A stretch of 64,000 nt of DNA, from assembly GCA_958510825.1 (NCBI GenBank), contig OY294054.1:14149390-14213389 (forward strand), given 5' to 3'. The notes below the pieces were generated by a model. That model worked only from the letters and a program-made list of their open reading frames with translations. It had not been told where the DNA came from and searched no databases. Within the stretch, counting starts at the first letter, position 1; every line of letters starts with the position of its first letter. A program made the translations under genes and the position numbers. This DNA comes from Brachypterus glaber (taxonomy: Eukaryota > Arthropoda > Insecta > Coleoptera > Kateretidae). This document shows, in pieces, positions 58,034 through 64,000 of the stretch.

Positions 58034-58284
58034 TTCAAAAAAATTCCATTTCCTTTACTCTATATTTTAAAAGAAATAAATAAAAAAAATTGACAAACAA
58101 AAGAGTTATTCAATTTTTACATGGTAAAGTGACTTATGGGCCACCCTGTATAAGTGTAGCGATATTTTCTGCTGTAAGTATATATTTATTTAAATCTGGA
58201 TATATTCAAAATGACAAGACATCCCTTTTACTGTCATATGACGCATATTTAATTAAAATTTGATGTGAAATGTTTTTTCAACAG

Positions 58285-58466
58285 ATGGAAGTCAAAGCCT
58301 TCATATGCACGGAAAAATTCCAGACGCCCGGAGCGCCATATTCGACGTTTGGCGCGACTACGAAGATATTAGGGTATCAGATATATCCTATTACCTAAGA
58401 CTTAATCACTCCAGATTAATCATGTCCAGTTTGTTATGGAGGAAAGATTTTATCTCAGATGTTCAG
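58285..58466 (+). CDS. apolpp: Apolipophorin-like exon E (2 nt plus 60 codons)
   Basis: Best family match in the window. Acceptor CAACAG, donor GTATAA at 58467. The first two bases complete the GAT codon begun in exon D. It reads GSQSLHMHGKIPDARSAIFD, then VWRDYEDIRVSDISYYLRLN, then HSRLIMSSLLWRKDF and ISDVQ. The D-A-R-x-x-x-F-x-V/I-W-R-D-Y-E-D-I-R block followed by Y-Y-L-R-L-N-H-S-R-L is a signature I associate with insect apolipophorins. It ends in phase 0, and the next exon is not in the window or was not recognised. The donor GTATAA is non-optimal. Confidence 0.9.
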
Positions 58467-59121
58467 GTATAATAATCAAATTACTATATCATATGGAAAT
58501 CCTATCCCTAGGACATTAACTATTCATAATACTAATAATCTTAACCCTACTGTCTTGGTAAGTTTTACTAACATTTTGCATCAGGACCCTAACTTATACA
58601 GAACTAATAAAGCGGTAAAATGAAACAAGGAATATTCAACGGGATTGCCATCCCCCAGCCCTATGGAGCTGGGGATGACACCGGAAAATCTGGAGAGTTG
58701 ATGATACAAGCTGGAAAATATTCTAGTAGTTTCAATACTCATAATAATTATAGTGCGGGAGCCCGCGCCCAGAAGAATTTTTTTTTTATTTTAATCAATT
58801 AAGCATTTTTATATGGTACATATATGTACCAGCGCACACTCACTATTTTACTTTCCCGACAACGCTCACTGGTACACTTATGTACCTCCACATAAGAACC
58901 AAACGAACAAAAAAAAACTAGAAAAAAAAATAATTAAAAATTGTTTTTATTGATAAATATAAAAAAAAAATGATATAAAAAATCAATATTTAAAAGCCCC
59001 TTCTATTCTGCCCCTTAAAGGGTTGTTTTTATGACACAGAAAAAAGAAACAGTATGAGATAAAGTAACCTCTGCTATTACTTATTATACATTTCTTTACA
59101 TACATTTTTTACATACATTTT

Positions 59122-59378
59122 TGTTTAACCTCGTACTATTCTACTTAATTAAGCATCCCCTAAGTCCAGGACTCTGTGGGCTAGTAGTAGAGGGAACCAC
59201 CGGCTTTAATTGACTTTTGAACCAATTTATAGGGAGTGTCCGCTTCACTTACGCATTTGCCAAATTTCAATTATTCATTAACTAAAAAAGGCAAATCGGC
59301 GCCGGTCAGAATCGAACTCACGCTATTTTGGGTAGTAAACTGGTCAAGTACGACGCGGTAGTCCACTACACCAATCCT
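59122..59378 (-). mobile_element. tRNA-derived SINE, copy 2
   Basis: On the - strand: GGATTGGTGTAGTGGACTA (box A region), then GTGAGTTCGATTCTGACC (box B), then a body shared with copy 1, including GCCGGTGGTTCCCTCTACTA and AGTCCTGGACTTAGGGGATG, ending GGTTAAACAAAA. The middle of the head, where the anticodon arm would be, differs in length and sequence from copy 1. The body is closely similar. No cloverleaf acceptor stem closes it, so it is a SINE and not a tRNA gene. Confidence 0.85.
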
Positions 59379-59631
59379 TCCATTATGTGTGTTGTCTATG
59401 TAGAAAAGGATTGAAAGTAAGGGGTTGATTAATGGCATGGCCACCAAAACCTCCAGATTTAACTTCAGTAGAAAAAAAAACAAAAATTCGCGATATTAAT
59501 AATATTTAATTAGCACGGATATTATCTATTTCTTTTGCCAAAGTGTCTCTATCCTATAAAATCTACTGATAATTACTGAATAAATAATTTTTTGAGACTA
59601 TGGCCAACTTATTGTTTTATGTACAATATAG

Positions 59632-60354
59632 AATGTATACTGGTTTATTAAAAATAAACTTATATTAAATAAAAATAAAACAAATATTATATGCTTTAAA
59701 ACATCAAGGACAAACTTTATAACACCTGATCAAGTCCCTATTGATGATACAATGGTCGATACAGTCGATGACACAAAGTTCTTGGGTCTATACCTAGATA
59801 AACACTTAGGTTGGACTCAACAGTTAGAGGAATTAACCAAGAAACTGAACAGGTCTGTATACTCTATTAGAGTACTAAAGCCTTATGTCAACTTTGATAC
59901 ACTAAGGGTGGTATATCATGCATACTTCCAATCTCTACTAAGATTCGGTATAATCTTTTGGGGTCAATGTACAGATGTGGGGGATTTGTTCAAAATACAA
60001 AAACGAGCACTCAGAATCATGTTAGGGTTGAGGAATCCGGATTCTTGTAGAGAATTTAGAACCAATAACATTCTCACGCTAACTGGAGTCTACATATATG
60101 AAGCTTTGTTATTTATGTTCAAGAACAAGCACCTGTTCAGAGACATGATTTCACATAGTGACCGGAACTTCGGCTACAACGTGCCTAGACATAGGTTAGC
60201 AACTTTTGAAAAGGGATGCTTCTACTCTGCCATAAGTATGTTCAACAAACTCCCAGTTAATATTAAAACCACGAAAAACCTAAAAACTTTTAAAACACTA
60301 GTCCGTTCTAAGTTGGTTGAATTGGAACCATACGCTTTATCTGACTACCTGTGA
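59632..60354 (+). pseudogene. Reverse transcriptase C-terminal part (Jockey/CR1-like)
   Basis: An open frame from the codon after the stop at 59629-59631 to the TGA at 60352-60354, about 240 residues. It begins with WFIKNKLILNKNKTNIICFK, the conserved stretch after the RT catalytic core in Jockey-superfamily LINEs (W-x-x-x-N-x-L-x-L-N-x-x-K-T). The DDTKFLGLYLDKHLGW strand, the F-W-G block and the IQKRALRIMLG thumb segment follow, then F-N-K-L-P near the end. An ATG at 59752 is internal, not a true start. The catalytic F-A-D-D block, the endonuclease and the first ORF are absent, so the copy is dead although its remaining frame is intact, which suggests a fairly recent insertion. Clade assignment within CR1/Jockey is uncertain. 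Confidence 0.9.
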
Positions 60355-60552
60355 TAGTTATTTTAACTTATTTTAATGTGTTATATATACCAAATTTTAA
60401 ATTATCTTAATATTTATTTTTATACTTTTATTTGTAAAATTTACTGTTTATTTGTAAATTTACTTAAGTTACCAGTTGACAATTTTCATGTTCAGAATTG
60501 TCTATTCATGTACATAAATGTTGTGAATGTTCCGTTTTTATTATGAAATAAA

Positions 60553-60576
60553 CTTATTATTATTATTATTATTATA
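60553..60576 (+). repeat. (TTA)n tail of the LINE
   Basis: About eight TTA units directly after ATGAAATAAAC, as expected for the simple-repeat 3' tail of the retrotransposon. Confidence 0.85.
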
Positions 60577-61179
60577 CTATACCAACACATCATTGTGTTG
60601 TTCGCCTAGCAGTTTAAATATTGTGTTGAATTTATTCGTATAAAATATATTGTACATTGTACATTGTACGTATACACGTGTAAATACACTTCGTTTTTAA
60701 ATTAACTACTTTGCAATTTTGTTTTATTCATATTTTCAACCCTCTCTTTATTAGAAACTTTTGCTTGTCTTACGGATTGGTTAAAAAAAATAAACCCTTA
60801 GGTTATTAACAACTTATATTTATGAGCTATTGTTATAATATAATTTTATAAGCCTTTGTTTGTTTAATTTTTAAAATTAATTAATCTTTCTTTAGTGCAT
60901 TGCACGTAATAAAGTTGCTGTCGGCAAAACGGTGCTTACTCTAAAATATTTTTATATAATGCATATTTTTCCAAAAAAAAATACAATATAAAAATTTACA
61001 AAATATGAATTAGATGTATTAAAGGACAGATAAATTAAACAGATAAGTTAAACTTCGATTTAGTAGGTTTATTACCCTCGGGCCGGCCCTATCGGCCGGC
61101 CCTCTGCTGCTAAAAACCTGCTCAATCGAAAAACTTAACTTTTCGCCCTTGTATTATAAATAACTATTATTGATCTGTT

Positions 61180-61480
61180 AATTTGTCGGTGGTCTGTGAC
61201 AGACCATCTGTCGGTCTGTTGGTCTATCCAGAAAATTTATGACCACGATAACCCAAAAAGGCCTTTAAATATTTTTTCTTACTCAAAGTTTCCTCTAATT
61301 TTGTTCGTTATTTTACTTTCCCCTAAGAAAGCCCTGAGTTGGTAAAATAAGTTTATTTTGTTTCGTTTTTTATTCATATGTGAAAACCCGATTTCAGAAA
61401 TAAAAAATGTGTCTGTCTGTCTGGAAAAAATTGTGGCTAACGTTTTAAGCTAAAGACTTCAGACTTGTATCATAGGTTCT
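61180..61480 (+). repeat. Two degenerate GTCTGTCTGG-type segments
   Basis: GTCTGTTGGTCTATCCAGAA with CACGATAACCC, and TGTCTGTCTGTCTGGAAAAA with TTTTAAGCTAAAGACTTCAG and CTTGTATCATAGGTTC. These resemble the boundary of the minisatellite family (31.4-31.5 kb) and the segment at 45655-45745. Confidence 0.5.
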
Positions 61481-61821
61481 GGAATTATTTTTGTAAAAAT
61501 CGGTGTGGGGTCAAAGAGGTTAAAAACTATTACTTTTTGTGATAGCTCCCTTAATTTTGGTCGCATTACAAAACTAATTACAGTAAGTGGTGTATTTTTT
61601 CAGTTTAATTTTGAAATATGTTCTTCTAAAAAAATATATATTTTTTTTAATTATTTTTCAATCCTTTTTTTTATATTTTCCTTTTTCAGAAAAAGTTTCT
61701 GGAAGCATTTTATTTATAAAAATATACTATTAGATGTACTGTGTTTTGCAATAACCGCCTAACCCACATTGTAAAATGACAGTAGGTCACAGAACATTTT
61801 ACCCAATATCTTTCACAGGAA

Positions 61822-61924
61822 TTAAATTGAACCAGTGAGACCAAGATAAGAAAGATCCCACTTTTTTGACTAAATTGGCCATTTTGTCGTTTGATTCCTT
61901 CTTGGTCTCACCGGTTCAATTAAA
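61822..61924. mobile_element. 103-bp hairpin MITE
   Basis: TTAAATTGAACCAGTGAGAC and CAAGA at the left, TCTTGGTCTCACCGGTTCAA and TTAAA at the right. Confidence 0.85.
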
Positions 61925-62353
61925 GATTACATATTTTGTACATGAACAAGTGAGACAAATGCTTAATTTTAAGTGTCTTAGTCAAAACGTTTAAAAGTTA
62001 TTAGAGAAATTTTTTAACAATTTACTGTCTCACAATAAAGGTTAAACGGATATTGCAAAACACAGTTCAGATACATTTACTTACAATAATAACATTGTTC
62101 AGTTATTATCATAAAATTGAACATGAAAAAAGAAAATAAATCCGGATGTTCCGTAAATTAAACTATTATAAAACATTATTTTTAAAATAATGACTTTAAA
62201 TAGTAAAGAAGCTTTAATCTATTAATACCTTTCTCCCTCTTCAAACGGGAGAAAGCTTTGATTACAAAGGGGTAACTGGAGTACATGGGTATATGACTAT
62301 CAGTGGGTGCGTCCATAATTTTATACTTTTTTTAAAGAGCATAATATATATTT

Positions 62354-62422
62354 GACAAGACCCTAATTTTTGCCAAGACCCTAATTTTTGACAAGACTCT
62401 AATTTTTGACAAGGCCCTAATT
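62354..62422 (+). repeat. 18-bp tandem repeat, about 3.8 units
   Basis: GACAAGACCCTAATTTTT repeated with single-base variants (GCC, ACT, GGC). Confidence 0.9.
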
Positions 62423-62984
62423 AAGGTGTACCTTTTAATAAAAAATCTTCTATGTAGCTGCAAACCAGAAAAACGATTTTTATGGAGTTTCAATATGAAA
62501 ATGAGAGATTTGAAAAAAAAATGATTTTATGGCTCATTTTACGTCAAAAAATAAGAAAAAAACATTGTGCGAAATCGCTGTCTAAGGGAACTTTTTTAAG
62601 GGGCATTTTTAGGCATATTATTCATATCATAACTCAGGAACTGCTGTTGATAATAAGATGAAATTTTTAATATAGTTTACTACTAATATGCGCGATCTGT
62701 TCATGCCATAACAAAAACTAATATTTCACCAGGGGCGGACTTATAATTGTTACAACCATATTAAGGGACAACCATTTAATACGCCCCTAGTCATACTGGT
62801 ATAAGTAATTACCTTCATGTAAATTTTGTACTCTGAATGGTAAATTTTACACTAAAACTTGTTAAAAAAAATTGGATGTATGGTTTGGACTTTTTCCACT
62901 TTTTTTAACCACCTGCTATGGAAATGATATTTACACTCTTGTGAGTGTAATAAACACTTACCATCTTGAGTGTAAACACGGCGG

Positions 62985-63825
62985 GCTTGGATCAACTTTA
63001 AACCAAAAGTCCTTGCACCGACGGGATTTTTTTATAAATCTCTTCTACGATGTCTCTCGAGAATTTATTGTCAATATAAAAATAATCGGTTGAGGGATTC
63101 GTGATACAAATCGAATTTCATTTGTTTTATATTTTTTCAGTGTATGTTTAATTTTTATTACGGATATCGAAAGAGATTATTTATTTAAGTAATTTTGTAT
63201 AATATCTTTTTATTATTTTCATTTGTTTCTAAATTATTTAAAATCCAAATTGACAAACTCTTTTAATCAAGTGTGCCATTGTAACCTGTCACCTGATATT
63301 TAAAATTTTTAAAATAATTTAAAATTAGCTTAACGCCATCTACAAATTGTATGAAAATTACCACAAAATTACTCTAACTTAGTACCAACTTAATTTTATT
63401 CTACAGGTCTTGTGTTTTGGCGCTTAGAACCTTTTTGTGATAATTTTCTAACATAAAATTTGTAGATGTCGTTAAGTTAATTTTAAATAATTTTATTTTT
63501 TTTTTAATATTTCAACAGGTTACAATGGCAGATTGATTAAAAAATGAGTCCTGTCACATTTATTATAAATAATTTAGAAACAAATGAAAATAAAAAAAGA
63601 TATTCTATAAAATTGCTTAACAAAATAAACTCTTTCGATATCCGTAATAAAAATTAAACATACACTAAAAAAAATATAAAAGCAAATGAAATTTGATTTA
63701 TCTCACGAATCCCTATACCGATTATTTTTATATTGACAATAAATACTCGTGAGACATCGTAGAAGATATTTATGAAAAAATCCCATCGGTTCAAGGACTT
63801 TTGTTTTAAAGTTGATCCAAAAAAG
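62985..63825. repeat. 840-bp long inverted repeat
   Basis: Left arm from TTGGATCAACTTTAAACCAA to CGCCATCTACAAATT. The right arm runs from the complement AATTTTGTAGATGTCG to TTTTAAAGTTGATCCAA. Internal pairs include AAAGTCCTTGCACCGACGGG with CCATCGGTTCAAGGACTTTT, and TTACGGATATCGAAAGAG with CTCTTTCGATATCCGTAA. The arms are about 380 bp and diverged by roughly a tenth by eye, with a short centre. ATGACTATCAGTG occurs in direct orientation outside both ends (62293 and 63893). Confidence 0.8.
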
Positions 63826-64000
63826 TATAAAATTTTATACTCAATTTTTTAGTGTTTAGGGATAATTTTCCGTGGACATGCCCTTGGGCACATGACTATC
63901 AGTGTAACTTTCCAGAAAAGCCATTTTAATGACATCGTTTTGTAACATTCTACGCTTTATCTATTACATAACGATCGTGTGCACGAGAGTAAATCATTAA

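Larger units (their letters stand above)
57267..58148. mobile_element. Mariner-type fold-back derivative with a nested SINE
   Basis: Ends GAGGGTGGCCCATAAGT at the left and ACTTATGGGCCACCCTG at the right, with TA on both sides (57265-57266 and 58149-58150). The right arm is the 3' end of a mariner-like element: transposase C-terminus, stop and terminal repeat. The left arm (57550-57735) is an inverted copy of the same 3' end, including the coding part. The middle retains a transposase remnant in + orientation. A 263-bp SINE interrupts the left arm just inside the terminal repeat. Without the SINE it would be about 620 bp. Similar 26-bp sequence around TAGCGATATTTT flanks both sides. Confidence 0.85.
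51689..58284 (+). other. Intron D-E (6596 nt)
   Basis: GTATGT donor, acceptor TTTTTTCAACAG. It contains a SINE fragment, two MITE-type fold-backs, a copy of a 500-bp repeat shared with 36.4-36.9 kb, a 560-bp fold-back with a tandem core (56582-57142) and a mariner derivative that ends only 136 bp before exon E. The stretches 53040-54700 and 54800-55730 are AT-rich, with no gene seen. Confidence 0.75.
26115..58466 (+). other. apolpp: Apolipophorin-like gene, partial (five internal exons and four introns)
   Basis: Span of the only cellular gene recognised. Exons are 243, 225, 330, 169 and 182 nt; introns are 1930, 18252, 4425 and 6596 nt. Every intron begins GT and ends AG. The first three junctions fall between codons; the fourth splits a GAT codon (g then at), and the frame stays open throughout. 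The joined 383 residues resemble the part of insect apolipophorins (the apoLp-II/I precursor, lipophorin scaffold) that follows the N-terminal lipid-transfer module. In this family the secreted protein is cleaved and carries diacylglycerol, sterols and hydrophobic ligands in haemolymph. No start, signal peptide, cleavage site or stop is visible, so the gene continues on both sides. Joining of the exons is inferred from phase and family resemblance, not from transcripts. Confidence 0.85.
59632..60580 (+). mobile_element. 5'-truncated non-LTR retrotransposon (LINE), 3' end
   Basis: Contains the end of a reverse-transcriptase reading frame, an AT-rich 3' untranslated part (60355-60552) and a (TTA)n tail (60553-60576). 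That arrangement is typical of a LINE copied by target-primed reverse transcription and cut short at its 5' end. The coding part is described separately. It lies on the same strand as the apolipophorin-like gene, 1.2 kb past exon E. Confidence 0.9.
58467..64000 (+). other. Sequence downstream of exon E, probably intron
   Basis: The GTATAA after exon E implies the gene continues. I found no further exon in frame. The region holds a SINE, a 5'-truncated LINE, a hairpin MITE, a short tandem repeat and a long inverted repeat. The stretches 58500-59120, 60600-61170 and 62430-62980 show no gene; 58620-58800 carries a short open stretch without family resemblance. Confidence 0.6.

Noticed and set aside
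58620..58802. 60-codon open frame after exon E
   Set aside because: Has slightly better codon variety than its surroundings but no splice border in frame with exon E and no family match.

Overview
This is AT-rich eukaryotic nuclear DNA, almost certainly from an insect with a large genome full of transposon remnants. Six features point that way: a spliced gene with introns up to 18 kb, exon families typical of insect apolipophorin, a non-LTR retrotransposon tail, tRNA-derived SINEs, mariner-type transposase debris and dozens of fold-back MITEs. No order or species can be fixed from the sequence.

The only cellular gene I can support is an internal part of an apolipophorin-like large lipid transfer protein on the + strand. 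Five exons (26115-26357, 28288-28512, 46765-47094, 51520-51688, 58285-58466) have consensus AG/GT borders and compatible phases, and give 1149 nt, or 383 residues, without a stop. Both ends of the gene lie outside the window, so most of the rest is probably intron. The encoded segment is very rich in N-glycosylation sequons. The 3' end of the third exon is repeated in tandem twice more downstream, in decayed form, and a short piece of the same exon lies 1.28 kb upstream.

Layout: 1-26.1 kb has no recognisable exon. It holds MITEs, microsatellites (pyrimidine tract near 4.5-5.0 kb, GA tract at 5.6-6.0 kb, hexamer array at 9.2-9.5 kb), a tandem 368-bp duplication at 11.4-12.0 kb and a 1.17-kb fold-back element at 22.05-23.22 kb. 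Between 28.5 and 46.8 kb lies one very large intron with SINE, fold-back and repeat copies, a nest of palindromes at 40.6-41.8 kb and a 7-bp satellite at 44.4-44.7 kb. Between 47.1 and 58.3 kb, two introns carry a 1.07-kb palindrome split by an insertion with an 8-bp target duplication, inverted repeat families, and a mariner derivative holding a nested SINE. After the last exon come a second SINE copy, the 3' part of a non-LTR reverse transcriptase (59.63-60.58 kb) and a long inverted repeat (62.99-63.82 kb).

Only the apolipophorin-like exons form a functional unit; the rest is mobile or repetitive DNA. Several element families recur within the window, often as inverted copies. Target duplications can be read for several: TA for the CAGGG-type elements, TAA or TAT for the GGGAACG MITEs, and 8 bp for one insertion.
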